Source: Omphalotus guepiniiformis (Eukaryota > Basidiomycota > Agaricomycetes > Agaricales > Omphalotaceae). From it: a DNA stretch of 64,000 nucleotides. The DNA is taken from assembly GCA_028554645.1 (NCBI GenBank), contig JAQOOI010000058.1:744001-808000 (forward strand), read 5' to 3'. Under the pieces are notes generated by a model. It was not told the DNA's origin. It did no database searches and saw nothing but the letters and a program-made list of their open reading frames with translations. Both the position numbers and the translations under genes were made by a program. Of the stretch, positions 34,221 through 47,254 are shown piece by piece; position 1 is the first letter of the stretch, and every line of letters starts with the position of its first letter.

Positions 34221-36467
34221 ATGTACTCCCAGTTTCAACAAAACTCCAGCTCTGACCTTCAAAACTATTACGACTCTGCTCTAGTATGCCCTTTTCATCA
34301 TACTTCAAAGATACAATTCTGATTCATTTCTGTTCTTTGTGTTCGGCTTGTAGCCTCAGGCTGCGCGTCCTCTATCCGGTTATAATACCCATTCAGCATC
34401 TTTGTCTGGTCAAGATATACCTCTCCGTTCTGCGTCTACTCCTACGGAACCCTATCAGGATGTACCTGTTCTACCACGTAGCCGACCTCATTTTGGCGAC
34501 CGAAGAGGGGAGTTTTGGGATGAACCTGTTTCAGCTGGCTGGGCAGAGAAGGGTGCAGGAAATGGCAAGAAAAGGTGGTTTGTAAGTTGATTACCCGATT
34601 GATACGGCAAGAAAGTGGCTCCACATGACCGTATAGGTTATAGGAGGCGTCGTCGCTGTTGTAGTCATTGTCGTTGCTGTCGTCCTCGGTGTCGTTCTGT
34701 CAAGAAAACGTTCCTCATCGTCGGATTCTATTTCGGGCGACCCAAGTAACTTTGCGAAAGATTCGAGACTTAAGAATTCGTTCTACGGCATTGCGTATAC
34801 CCCGGCAGGATCATTATACCCAGATTGTGGAAATAAGCTATGTTGGTGATAATTATCTGAGTACTCTGTCGTCGAATCTCAAGAACCATTCTTTAGCGGA
34901 TGTTGTCACAGATATCCAACTTCTCTCGCAGCTAACAACGGTGAGCATAGCTGTTCTTCCTGCATTCAGTGCTGTCACTCTCCAGTAGCGCATTCGTCTG
35001 TACGGCAGTGATTGCAATCAAACCGCACTCGTTGTAAGTAGTTGTGGGGTTTGATGACCGTTATTTCACATATTCACCGTAATGACATTCAACTCTGTAT
35101 CAGCTGGAAGCCATCAAACTTACAAAAGTCAATCTAACGGTCTACATAGCCAACTACCCTCAAGCCAGTGACAACGGTGATGCTTATAATCGCCAAAAGG
35201 ATGCCATCAAGTCCGCTATACAGACCTATGGAACTGACCACATTGCTGGTGTGACGGTCGGGAACGAGTTCATTCTCAAGTGCGTTCAGGTCGCAGAAAG
35301 GCACACTCCCATCCAACGTTCATTGATTTCTTTATTTTCACGTATAGCTATTTGAATGCAAACGGCGGTACAAAACCAAACGATGCTGTCGGAAACCAAG
35401 GCGCCAATATCCTGACAGGCTACATCAATGACACCAAGTCGATGCTTTCAGATCTCAGTGTTTCTCTCAAGGTTGGCAATGCAGATGCTGGGGCCTACTT
35501 CAACGATCTCGTTCTGCAAGATGTAGACTACGGGGTATGTATTCTCAGTTGCCTAGATCATTTCCTGTTTGACTTACTCATATATAACCGGGCATCACGG
35601 TAGATGGCTAATGTTCGTTACTCATATATAACCGGGCATCACGGTAGATGGCTAATGTTCACCCTTGGTTTGCGAACGTTAGTATTGACGAAGCCGCCGG
35701 ATGGACGTGGGATTTCTTCCAGACAAATGATGTAGATCTTGCGAACAGTTTGTCCAACAAAGCGGAAATGTCGATTGCAGAGACAGGTGAGATCATGTTG
35801 TCTTTGAGCCTACTTGATCTCTTCCTGATGGACTGCGCGGGTCAATGATCTACACAGGTTGGCCCTCGGTGAGATGAATGTTATTCTTGACGATTTATTG
35901 TGGAATGATTTTAAACTTTCTTTGTGAAGGAATCTTCCGACGAAGGTAATGAATCGAATGGACCGTCTACGGCTTCAGTAGAAAATTTACAGGTAGAAAT
36001 TCAATCCAGGAACCGCTGTGTCTGATCTGCCTGATGTCGCTGACCCTCGATCTCCTTAGAAATTCCTCGACACATTCGTTTGTCAAGCCAATGCCAATAG
36101 TACAGAATATTACTTCTTCGAGGTACGTGCATATACACTGCGAGCATTCGTCTTGAATGAAAGATAAACACTGTGATTTGACAACAGTTCTTCGATGAAA
36201 CATGGAAAGACCAGATGTACGGTGGTGTGGAGGTAAGAAGTCTTTTCTTGTCTTTGGTGATCTTGTAGGTTTTGAATCTTTGAGCGTAGGGTCATTGGGG
36301 TTTGTTTTATTCAAAGTACGTGTGCCAGCCTTATTTATCCATTTACCCGCTGTATTGCTATCGGTTACTAACGCAAAGTTTGCCATATACGCGGCGCTGA
36401 AACTTACAGTCGAACATTGAAAGCGGTCACCATACCAGAGTGCTCGGGTTCGGGCTCGTCTTCGTAA
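34221..36467 (+). CDS. GH17 glucan 1,3-beta-glucosidase, type II membrane protein
   Basis: Cell-wall enzyme acting on beta-1,3-glucan. Exon 1 (34221-34283, MYSQFQQNSSSDLQNYYDSA) and exon 2 (34354-34581) form a cytosolic tail ending KKRWF. Exon 3 opens with the anchor VIGGVVAVVVIVVAVVLGVV, then RLKNSFYGIAYTPAGSLYPD. Further exons give SDVVTDIQLLSQLTT, RIRLYGSDCNQTALV, and TVYIANYPQ. The catalytic acid is in GVTVGNEF and the nucleophile in AETGWPS, followed by ESSDEGNESNGPSTASVENL. The C-terminus is TLKAVTIPECSGSGSSS, stop at 36465-36467. About a dozen exons join in frame. A 44-bp direct repeat duplicates one 3' splice site at 35,574-35,660; only the distal copy keeps the frame (MANVHPWF). Confidence 0.93.
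35574..35660 (+). repeat. 44-bp direct tandem duplication over a 3' splice site of GH17
   Basis: The unit starting TTACTCATATATAACCGGGC occurs at 35574 and again at 35618, and each contains the acceptor CGGTAG/ATGGCTAATG. Unit length 44 is not a multiple of three, so use of the first acceptor shifts the frame. Confidence 0.9.
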
Positions 36468-39332
36468 TTGCCGGACATCGAAATCTGACTAACATCTTTA
36501 CTTACCAACATCTTTACTTAATTACAATCTGTGATGCTGTGCATGTACTTTGTATTTTCTGTCATCTTACCTTTACATATCGACATCGTTTATTTAGATT
36601 TAGCGCAGCTTTTGTCATTCCCTTCCAGATTTTCACTTACTAATCCAGGACACAAGCCTCGCAGGCCTACGGAGGACTACGTGTAGGCACTGCGGACAAG
36701 CTAAAGATTTCGGTTTGTGATCATGATGAACTCCTAGTAACGTTGATTCGGAACACAGATTGAATCATTTCTGCTGTATTCCATTCGGTCTCATCTCCGC
36801 GAAACAGGAATGTATCTATCCCGGGCTTAAGGATGATACCAGATTGACTTTATACCAAATGGCGCTTCATTTGTTTTTTGTTTTTCATGTATCATACATA
36901 TTCAAAACCCAATTACCGACGCCTCCGACGCTCTACCAGTAATTCGTAAGTATCTACATACGTTTTGTAAATGGGTATTTCGGCTCATATCCGTGAAGCA
37001 ATGTAAACTTATGTATTGGATCGTCTACAGTTTCGCGTATACTGATAGTTTTATTTTACATACAGTATAGTCCATCTCAAGCTAAATACATGACTCGATC
37101 GACTGCCCCTACTGACTTTTTGTAAGTGAAAAGATCCGGAAGCAATCGCGATATACCTGTGCATGTTGTAGACGCCTGGAGGCGACATTTTTTATTTGCG
37201 CGTACCATTGACGTCCTACCCTTTTCCATCAGAACGTCTTAGGATTATAGAAGAGGCGGTATCCTGCGTCGGTGAGACTTTGAAGGTCAAAGTCAACGTC
37301 AAAGTCAATAGAGTCGGCAAAGGATATCAGTATTTAGCGTGTATGTCCAGATATGTCGTTGTTCCCTGAAGTACTTATTATGCATTAGCTTCCGTAAAAT
37401 CTGGCGCCCCCTGAAAATCACAGCAATTTGACAAACGTCCGTCCTATGTTATGTATGTGTTCGGAGATGTGTCACTTTCATATGTCGCCCGGCTTAGGCC
37501 GTTCAATACATATCAAGTGTGGTCTCGACTCTCGAAAGTGAGATGAGGCGATAAGATAGAGGGATTCTATTCGTTCCTTTCTGCAAGTATGTCAGTATCT
37601 TTCTAGCCGTTCCGGCGGTACTGGGACTTCCCAAGGTCCAGTTGTAAAACACGTAAATGAGGCTCTGTGTCGAGTCGGGGTAAATGCTTGTGAATGATGG
37701 CGCTGAACACATTTCAAAAGTGTTGAAGGCTCGGCCCCCGAGGACTTGAATCTGTTGGTCCTACGTATCAGGTCTTTCCCTGTAGTATCATACGCCGTCA
37801 TACGCCGTCACGGCGCACATACGTATAACCGAATTGTGACTTCCAAGTTGTACCAAGGTGTACCTAGCGATGAACGTAAGTATATCTCGCATGCAGAATG
37901 AATGAGCAGGTACAGACAGGTACCTTACCTTCATTGGTCATATTGAAGGCGTGCTGTGCAACGCTTAATGTATATCCGAAAGGTCTCGTTTGGCAGCGTT
38001 TGGCCTGGTTGGCTACACAGATTTATTTGTGGTTTTGTGTGCCTCTTACGCACTGAATTCGTTAGATCGCCGGGCGCCTGTTAGAACACCGTCGTAGGTC
38101 CGAGATTGTCGCGCTTGAAATGGAGGAACGAAAGCGTTCATCGTTCGTCCGTACCTCAAACACGTAGGATCGGCAGTCAGGTAAGCATAAAACATCTCAG
38201 TTTTCTCTAAGGAGTCATAGTAGGATTTACCGCTGTTTAGCATCATCGTTTGACCGTACCCCTAGACACGGGTTGTCCTTGGACTGGTACTGCAGAGGCG
38301 GGCACCGGTCTCCGCTGATACGGTATCAACATTCAGTGATGGGGCATTTGGAGTCTGAGCCCAGTCAAAGTGCAGTCATATCCATCAGACTTACCTCCGG
38401 GGGCACCTCCGACAAATGATAGTGGTGAGGCTACTGGCGGCTTGGGGGGTATCATCCAAGTATCATCATATGAGCAACCAACTGTCGAGTACTTGCCTGA
38501 GTGCTGGGAAGTAACGAGCATAGCCGAATTAAGAGTTCCTAGCGCTATCATTTCACTGCACTGAGTAACTCAAACCTCTTGAATACTCTGTGAATGTTAA
38601 TGAATGCTCACTGTGATGACGTTGCCAGCGGTGAATGCCCGCCACATTTCGACTTTTTGGTTCTCCTCCGCGCTCTTTCAGAAGCGCTTCAACAGTCATA
38701 CGAAGTCAGATTGCGGGCCCGACCAGCTTTTACCACTAGTGTACTTCGGAATCAGCGCTGTGAGTCAAAGTGTACAAAAACCAAGGATTGCGAACTTTGG
38801 AATTCCGATGTACCATCAAGCTGACTAAGCGGCATCTCACGTGTACTCCCACCGACGCGTTTCAAACTTTGTTTTCGTTGTTGAGTTTTAGTTTCTACCT
38901 GACAGCCATCGCCGATAGCGCTGACCGAACTCGACAAATGGCTAGAAGCTGTACGTGTCGGAGGCTGCTGTCCATCGAATATTCCTGAGCATGTACCTGC
39001 TACATCTAACCTCATCCCCCCATCGTAGGCGAAAGGCGCCATGGAGTACCTGCAATGATCCATGTTCGAGCGTTTGGGTTTCACGGCACCGGGAAAGGCT
39101 ATGCTTCATGTTCAAGTTGGGAGTGACTCGCCCTTCAAGCGGCCAGATATCCACCAAATACCACTCCTACAGCATTTTACTGTAATTGGGTTGACATATC
39201 AGTGGGCTATTCGCCCACCTCAAGTCCCGACAAGCACAGTCCATTCCTGTTGAGATGTATCCGCTTTCGGATTGGCTATGACTCCATTCCCCTCGTTTTG
39301 ACTCGCAACGCTTTTCTCTACGTTTTAAGCTG
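36468..39332. other. Intergenic, 2.9 kb, no supported gene
   Basis: Many short open frames on both strands without coherent splicing. A segment near 38,370-38,560 (PPGAPPTNDSGEATGG) looks slightly protein-like but has no partner exons that I can find. A small direct repeat CATACGCCGT occurs at about 37,790-37,810. Confidence 0.45.
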
Positions 39333-39339
39333 TATAAAA
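39333..39339 (+). promoter_or_regulatory. TATA box of the AMP-binding enzyme gene
   Basis: TATAAAA 52 bases before the ATG at 39391, in CTGTATAAAATGATACC. Confidence 0.6.
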
Positions 39340-39390
39340 TGATACCTTCCTGTCGATACTGAGCTTCATTCGTTTCTCTCCCTACTCACA

Positions 39391-41295
39391 ATGACTCTCT
39401 TATCACATCTATCTATCCTCTCTCAAAGCAGCAAGAGATATCCTAATCTCCCAGCGTTCAAAGTCCCGGCCGCTGGATCGACGCCTGATTCCCTTGAATG
39501 GGAACCCATTTCCTATAAACAGTTCTACGACGACGTGGAACTGTTTGGTAGATACTGGGCACATACTCTCAGGGGCGCTAACGTTCCTGAACGATCTGTA
39601 GTAGGACTATGGTAAGTACTTGAAATTCGTCATCGTTGTATTTGATCATTAACATAATCAAATTGCAGGATTGGCGGGTTCACCTATATCGATGTACTCC
39701 ACATCTACGGTGTCTCCAGAGCTGGCTACATACCTCAACTTTTCAGTCTACGACTGCCAAATCCAACCGTCATCTTCGAGCTGTTGGAGAAAGCAAAAGC
39801 ATCAGCTTTAATATGCGACTTTACAACATTCGGAATCGCTAAAGATAGCCCATTACCTGTGTTTTGCACACCACATGTGTCTGATATCGACAGCATAGTA
39901 TCTGGTGTGGATGCACCAGTAATATCTGCTGTTGAGGGTCATGAGATTGCGTTCTACTTTCACACCAGCGGTTCGACTTCTGGAAGTCCTAAACTCGTGC
40001 CTTGCAACTACCGCTGGCTAGACGCCGTGGCTCGGAAAGCCAGCCAGCTATGTGTCCCAAAGAACCCAGAGCGTCAAGACGTCACGACATGGATGTAAGT
40101 TTCAAACATACGCCTTCGAGTTATTCAGGATCTGACATATCTCTACTCTCACTTTTAGGGGAAGTATGTGCCATATCGGTCAGACGACCTGTAAGTGATC
40201 TTATCAGATTGTTTTTCCTCAATGTTAACATTTTTTTTCTCAGTGCTTATCTGTATAATGCAATACGGTACTTGCATCACTCAACCGAGCAAACTACCGT
40301 TCTCGTCTGAGGAGCTGAAGGCGATGGTTCACCAGTGTGGTTTGAACCGCCTCTACCAATTTGCTGCCTTTCTGTCAATGAACCTACGGATATCGCGGAA
40401 AGATCCCGAACTTCTCTCAGCACTACTGAGCATGGACGAAGTCGTCTACGCTGGGATGGCTCTTCCCCAAGAGGATGAAGACTACGCATACAACTGCGGG
40501 ATCAAGCTACGGGTAAGTAAAAATCTACTCCATCGTTGAGACAAGACTGACGTAAAACCTTTTTTCAGAACATTTTCGGTAGCACAGAACTAGGCGGAAG
40601 TGCGATGTTGTCCATTGGTGGATCTGACCCACGTACCCGGCATCATCTCCGTCCCCTCAAAGGGCTGTCATATAGCTTCGTACCCATCCAGGACTCAACA
40701 AATGATGCCCACCAATCCACAGCCCGGTTACTTGAATTTGTTGTCCTAGCAGATTCGGGTGATTGTCCAGATGAATCGTTACGACAGGCTGATGGGAACT
40801 TCCACACTGGTGACCTCTTCCAGGAAGTGGGTCCTGGCTCGTATATATTCGCCGGCAGAGACGACGATTGGATCAAATCAGAGACCAGTCTACGATGTGA
40901 TACTAAGTAGGTTGCCTCCATTATATCGCCATCTTGATTTCGTCGCTGACATGTATTACTTGTATAGGTCAATCGAAGACAACGCTCGGGCAATGTGTGG
41001 GAGTCTGATCTCGGAGTGTATAGCAGTTGGGTCTGGTAGACCTTCACCTGTTCTTTTCGTTGAGTCCTCGATGGAAATGGACGAGCAGAAGCTCAAGAGA
41101 GAAATATACCGCAAAATCCGACACTTCCACTCGCGGCGGTATGTCCACGAGAGTATCACGTCGGCGAAGATGATTGTAGTCGTTCCCCGAGGCTCACTAC
41201 CTCGGACAGCAACCAAAGGAAACATTCGTAGGAAGGCGGTTGAGGAGACGTACAAGGCACAGCTCGACGAGTTATACGGCACACAAAAACTATGA
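39391..41295 (+). CDS. AMP-dependent acyl/aryl-CoA synthetase-like enzyme (ANL superfamily)
   Basis: Adenylate-forming enzyme that would activate a carboxylic acid with ATP. Exon 1 is 39391-39611 and exon 2 39669-40094; smaller exons follow. The P-loop A3 motif FHTSGSTSGSPKLVP is in exon 2. Further on are LICIMQYGTCITQPSK, NIFGSTELGG (A5 region, with the G-S-T-E motif) and a C-terminal part with DGNFHTGDLFQEV and YIFAGRDDDWIKSE. This is the single-module architecture common in basidiomycetes and often found beside other metabolic genes. The ending (LPRTATKGNIRRKAV) has the catalytic-lysine-type context TATKGNIRR. No carrier domain is present. Substrate unknown. The MFS gene 500 bp downstream on the same strand may be functionally linked. 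Confidence 0.9.
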
Positions 41296-41801
41296 AATGG
41301 ATCGGACTTGGACTCGCCTTCACTTTAATCACTGTAGCATTTCACGGACGCTTTTCATACCTTGTATTGGACGCATACTAATATCTTATTGTACTAAGTA
41401 AACTCGGATTTATTAACTTATAGACTTACAAAGGAGGACAATATATACATATTTAGCATACGGATGTACATGTATTTATTTTAATGACTTTAGCACATAA
41501 TGATTAGCCAAAAAACTTTGCAATGCTTACTGCGTATAGTCTTTTTGTCATGACTCAAGAGGCCCATTTTCTCATTCAGGATACTTTTCACTACGCATGC
41601 CGCCGCGTTACTTACTAACTGGCTGTAAAGGGTCTCATGGCGGAGTGCCGGGATGTGCCGGCACGCTCTTGCCGGACGGCAATGATATATACGGACACGT
41701 GGAGGAGGAGACTTGCTCAGTCATGCGGTCTGCCACGGTGAACCTGTCTTTTCCATTCAAAAATATGAACTTCTCTGTTCGTGCAATGCCCTCTCACCGA
41801 C
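41296..41801. other. Intergenic between synthetase and MFS genes
   Basis: About 500 bp, AT-rich in its first half (3' UTR of the synthetase), holding the promoter of the MFS gene. No gene seen. Confidence 0.5.
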
Positions 41802-43951
41802 ATGTCCTCCCAATCCTCGGCCACGGATGTCCCTCTAGAAAACCCAGAAGTACCGGAAGAAAAACCTACAGAACAAGATGCATTCGACGATGACGACAAA
41901 TATCAAGTCGAATTAGATTCTCATGAGCATCCGATGCATCGCAGCGCTTTGAGAAAGTGGCTGATTGTGCTTACTATCGCCTCTTCAGCGTTATGTGTCA
42001 CCTGCGCGTCTTCAACTGTACGTCTTTATTTATTCTAGCATTTCGTTTCTGACATATCCCGAAATTTAGGCATCGTTCACTGAAGATGCAGTTGCGGAAG
42101 AGTTTCACGTCTCTCGTGAAGTTACGGTACTTGCAATAAGTCTTTTTGTAGAAGGACTAGGCTTGGGACCTTTAATTGCTGGACCTTTGTCTGAAGTTTA
42201 TGGACGGAATCTCATTTATAGAGTGTCGTTCAGTCTGTTGTTTGCCTTTTCATTTGCAGTTGCGTTTGCTCCCAATATTGGTGCGTCCTATCTGTCTGTG
42301 AAGTTGTCGTCGTATTAATTCGTTTCACAGCCGTGTACTTGGTCTTTAGATTCATAACAGGTTTCTGCGGCTCCACGTTCCTTAGCGTAGCGGGGGGGAC
42401 TGTCAGTGATCTATTCGATAATAACCACGTCGCAAGGTAGGCCTGTGTTCACAATTTGGCATATCAACTTCACTCACATCTTTTTTTACCACAAGTCCCA
42501 TGGCTGTCTATACGATATCACCTTTCATTGGCCCTATCCTCGGCCCTCTGATAAGTGGGTACGAAACTGATGCTTCGCTGTTCCGCGAGTGACTTTCCTG
42601 ACCCGGCCCTTTTACACAGATTCATCAATCAGGTTTGTCCCGGCGTCCATAATTGTCCACGCGTTCTGACGTCCGACCTTGGCAGAACACAACTTGGAGA
42701 TGGACGTATCGAATGCTTATCATTTGGAGTGCTTTTCAAACACTTTTATTATTTACGGTAAGTTCTACGACCTTCGTCATGAGTCATATGTTGATATGGT
42801 CTGCAGATTGTCCCCGAAACCTACGTCCCCGTTCTAAAAAAGTGGAAAGCTGCAAAGTACGACTTTCCCATGTCAAATCGTTTCCTACCTGTGTTGATTT
42901 TCCACAGGCTACGAAAGTCTACGGGTGATTCGGCGTACTGGGCACCGCTTGATAAACATGACAAGAACCTTGGAGGTGCTATCCTCGTCAGCTGTTACCG
43001 CCCTTTTCGTGCGTTTCACTTGTAACGAAATTATCACTTGAGCTCTGAACTGTACCCCCAAGAGCTGATGCTGTATGACCGAATGGCCCTGTTGTTGAAC
43101 CTATGGTGAGTAAGGTATTTGTCACGATAGTGGGTAATCTATTTGACACCGTCTGCTGTAGGACTGCCCTTATCCTCGGTATCCTGTACCTAGCCTTTCA
43201 GGCCTTCCCTGTAATTTTCCAGACAAATCATGGGTTTAATATGCAATCAACTGGGATGTCGTTTCTGGGGATTGGGTTAGGGATGATAGGTGCGCTTGCT
43301 ACGCAGCCATTCTGGAATAGGTGCGCATATGAGATTTCGTTATGACGAGTTGACTATACTAATGACCTCATTCATTCTCCAGACGCGTCGCTGGTGAAGC
43401 AAAAAAGCACGGCGGCAAAGCGCCACCCGAGGCTTTATTGCTCATGGGAGAAGTAGGAGGTATCCTTGTCCCCCTAGGTATGTTATCATCTAGCCGCCTA
43501 TTCCCTAGCGCTCCTAAAGAAAGCCCCGCTTCTCAGGACTCTTCTGGCTCGCTTTCACCACCTACCCTCATGTCCATTGGATAGTTCCTATCATCGCTTC
43601 AATCCCATTTGGCACAGGCATTTGCTTCGTCTTCACCTCCGTCTTCACCTATCTCGTAACAGCCTATCGCCCAATAGCGGCTTCGGCTATGGCGTCGAAC
43701 AGTGCCATGCGTTCACTGTTCGCCGCGGTTTTCCCACTTTTCGCTGGGTATATGTATGATGGTTTAGGTACGGTGGGTGCAACTGCGCTTCTTGCGGGGG
43801 TTATGACGGTTACTGCGCCTTTACCGTATGTTCTGTCCCTCCTCGTGTCCATTATGGTCGAAGGTTGATTGTTCGTATTTCACTTAGGTTTATATTCCGC
43901 CGTATTGGACCTCGATTACGCAAAAAATCTCGTTTCGCCGCGAAGGACTAG
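41802..43951 (+). CDS. Major facilitator superfamily transporter (DHA1-type multidrug/polyamine antiporter)
   Basis: Plasma-membrane proton-coupled exporter family. I start at 41802 (MSSQSSATDVPLENPEVPEE), preferring it to an ATG further upstream because the acidic cytosolic tail is typical. TM1 is WLIVLTIASSALCVT. LGPLIAGPLSEVYGRN is MFS motif A after TM2. Then come YLVFRFITGFCGSTFLSVAG and the TM5 signature SPFIGPILGPLISG. After splicing, IVPETYVPVLKKWKAAK, the central loop, and TM7-12 (ILGILYLAFQAFPVIF, ASAMASNSAMRSLFAAVFPL), ending RLRKKSRFAAKD. The number of introns is high and all boundaries I checked are GT-AG. Looks intact. Substrate not determinable. Confidence 0.9.
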
Positions 43952-46900
43952 AAGGATTTACTTTCGATGTGTAGAAGGAGAGAGGATATACAGTATATGT
44001 GGACATGCCGACGCCTTTAATGCCTGTTAACGTTCACCTCCGTGTTATTGGAGAAAAATGGTAATGTCCTTTCAATGGTCGCATTTCTCGCCCTGTGGTG
44101 CTAGTCGTTCGAGCTATTTCGCAACAGTGGTAGAGACGAAAGAGGATTGAAGGATTCAAATAAAACTGCCAGCTCAGCGCTCACTGGCGAGCGCTTAGCC
44201 AGCAGCTCGAGCGCTTATAAGGCGCGTAGACGCGAACGTTCAGAAAAGTTTCAAAATTTCATCTCTTGGTCTTTTCAAAGTAATGATCTGTTGCTGAGCT
44301 TTTTTTGAGCCCGCCGCCGCGCGCAGACCATCAGATAGATGTCGCTGTTACCGCGCTATTCGAACCATTGATTCGGTGAATCTCCGCTGCGGGAACGCGC
44401 GTGTTATCGAAACAGAACTTCTTTCAATGGAGGTCAAACGATCAACTTTGCTGTAAAGGAGGCTGTTCAATCCTGCATCTTGTGATCAATTTAGGCTTGA
44501 ATTGGCCGAATTATGTCGACTTTGCAATCCATACCGAGAAAGACCCCATTTCTTCAGCTTCGATTTGCGATGGGTCATTTCAATGTCCCAAAAGGATACA
44601 GGTCTGTGCGCTGTTCAGTTCGACATTTCTGCCCCAAACCAGTTCAACCCACTTTAAGTTCAGGAGACTACTTTTTAACGAAGAAACTCAGTGGGTCCGC
44701 TCTTATATTGGCCAAGCCTGTGCGCAGCGACGTTAATCGTTGGGTTGCCATATTCTCGCCGCGGCCAAGGGAATCTCATCATGGCTCGTTCATTCAATGA
44801 AGCATTCCCTGGCAGACTCTCATAATCAAGACACCGGCTATAGCATATGCACCTAGGAGGGAAACACTTCAATAATGCAGATCGATATTGCGTAACTTTT
44901 TCTGAATGAGTGATGTGCTCTCGGATAGTAACGTCGTGCGTGGCCAGCTCTAGAGGGGGTTAGTAACTCCTATGGGCATAAGACTTGATAGCGACGGCAC
45001 GCGAAAATTTGGGTATCCTGGCTCAAGCATTAAGCTGCTGCGCCAGCGGTGTGTTACACACGACTCAGACACCCTTATCTTCAAACAGAGTAAACATTAG
45101 CGACATAGGCTAAGTATACGCAATCTTACATGGTTCGCCTTTTGACACCGCAGCCGCTTGCTATGGTGCTGGTATGAACGCCGTTAAACATCAGCTCTTG
45201 GCAAGCACAGTCCCAGTGATAATTCTGAATTATTGAGCTGAGACCAGGGTAGTGCGCCCTTTATTCCGTGCGCAGTTTCGTTTTAGCACTCGCGGAAACC
45301 CTGACACGCCGTGAGCACTTCTAGCTGCATGAGCATTCTCTGACTCCTTGCTCGTGCAGCCGAACAGAGGTCTTAAGGGCCTCAAGAACAAGGACCGCAT
45401 CCGCCCACTTTGGAGAGATCAAGGAGGTATTGTCTCTGAATCTGGTGCTGCACCCGAAGCTCAGCACAGGGTGTTGTCCTCCGTATAAGAGGCATCTTGA
45501 TGCTCAAGTCCAGAAGAAAGGTGTCCGGACATACACAGATGTATTGAATGCTTTATGAAAGAGAGCGACGAACATGTCTTTACTATCATTTCTGCATACA
45601 TACAATCTGTTAATATATGAATGTCATTACGCTTGTCATATGAGTGAAATGATACCTAGATACCAGTTAGACTCACGCTCATATTGGCTTCAAATCGCAT
45701 ACTCGATGTCTTCGGAAAACGACTTGCTGGAGACGGTGGAGGTCTTGCCGTCTGATCGTGGCACCCAGCAGAGCTCAAAGCTGGATATATAACGCAAATC
45801 TGGCTCAGATACACGCCTGTGCTATTGTGAGCAAGTAGTAAGGACATGAGTACATGCATGTACCGAACGAAGGAATAAATTAATAAGAAAACACACCTGT
45901 TGCTATCGATTGGGTTCTTGCTATCGATTGGGTTCTCCCAAGATACAAGATTCACTTCAATTCTCTTTTCAGCTTCCCGGAAACCTCATCCAGCGAGAAC
46001 AATATCTGCGAAACATTTGACAAGATGCCCTTCCGATGCACAGCTGTGAACCAAAGATGTCGGGCCTTCACTGTCTTCCGATGAATTCGCAGTCAAAATG
46101 GAACCCATTACCATCTAACAGGGGAGAAGGTCATCAATTGGTTCTGGGCGTAGAAAGACAGCCTAGGCAAGCGTTAAATTTGTGGTCAATATTTTCTTAT
46201 TAGTTGAAAAGCGACTCCTTGGGGACGCAAATATCGCGAGTTCACGTACTTTCACCGATTCCACGCAATTGTCGTTTAAAAACTCTCTTCATGGATCACG
46301 TCTCCCTGATCTCTGAAATATTTGGGCTGTCGTTGCAGTTAGGATTATAATATTATGGTCCAAGTGAGAAGGCGTTTGCTCGGCAGCGACCGGCCGGCCG
46401 GCCACTGTTTTTTGATTGGTCCCTTCAGCAGCGCTCAACGCCACCAGAACCTAACCAGAACTGAGCTGTTCTGAACGTACTTCCATCATCATATGGCCAA
46501 AATGCCCACAAGCTCGCCACTTGGCTCCTGTTACATTTCAAATATCGAAGGTTCGCTCACACGAGACTCCTATTCTGCTTTGACTGATGCACTTCAAGTA
46601 TGTTGTCTGTTTATGTACAGCTTCATTCATCTATTGAAGTCTTCCATTTGGTATTCACTTACAGGTTTCTAAGGAGACGGAATGCCAATCTATGCGATGA
46701 CTATGACCGGAATATCTTCAAACACCGTACATACATACTTGATATCTCTCAAACGAGCCCACATAAATTGCCCGCAGACCCTTCCATCGAACTCGAATTT
46801 CCGTGCCCTACACTGGCTCGTGATTAGCGTGTGAGGGGTGGAAACCTTACTTCGCAAATGTGAGTACATACCGAACATATAACACCCATCAAAGGCAAAT

Positions 46901-47254
46901 CAATCCAGGTGCCCTCAAATGAAGGCTATATTGAGACCAAGCCGTATGCTGTTGCCGAACAAATATCAGCACATGCCAGCAGATGCCAGCCATCTTTCGA
47001 ATGTTGTACCTAAACCTCTCACATCACTATCCGTTTTCGTGCGACATGTCAGCCTCGATATCTCCAAAAAGCTGCTTCGATACTTCCTTGTCAGGGTTCT
47101 TTCGACACGCATGTACAGCTGCCGCTCAGACGGACTTATGGCATCAGTAAACAGGCCCAAGCTTTATCTTATTTAAAAAGCATTTGTGGTCTTGATGATA
47201 CTCACCCATACTCTCCGACCGTGTCCGACGTTACGCTAGGTGACGGTCCTCGAC
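43952..47254. other. Intergenic, 3.3 kb, no supported gene
   Basis: No recognisable coding region. Contains inverted-repeat-rich DNA near 44,160-44,230 (GCGCTCACTGGCGAGCGC), a perfect 18-bp tandem duplication at 45,901-45,936 and a CCGGCCGGCCGGCC run near 46,390. Repeat content suggests old mobile-element debris, but no domain remains visible. Confidence 0.45.
45901..45936 (+). repeat. Two perfect 18-bp tandem copies
   Basis: TGCTATCGATTGGGTTCT occurs twice without a gap. Non-coding surroundings. Confidence 0.9.

Noticed and set aside
36468..39332. A gene built from the short frames at 37.5-39.2 kb
   Set aside because: Frames overlap on both strands, no splice chain joins them, and no motif is recognisable.
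44160..44230. A terminal inverted repeat of a DNA transposon
   Set aside because: The palindromic words are local and I could find no partner copy or transposase nearby.
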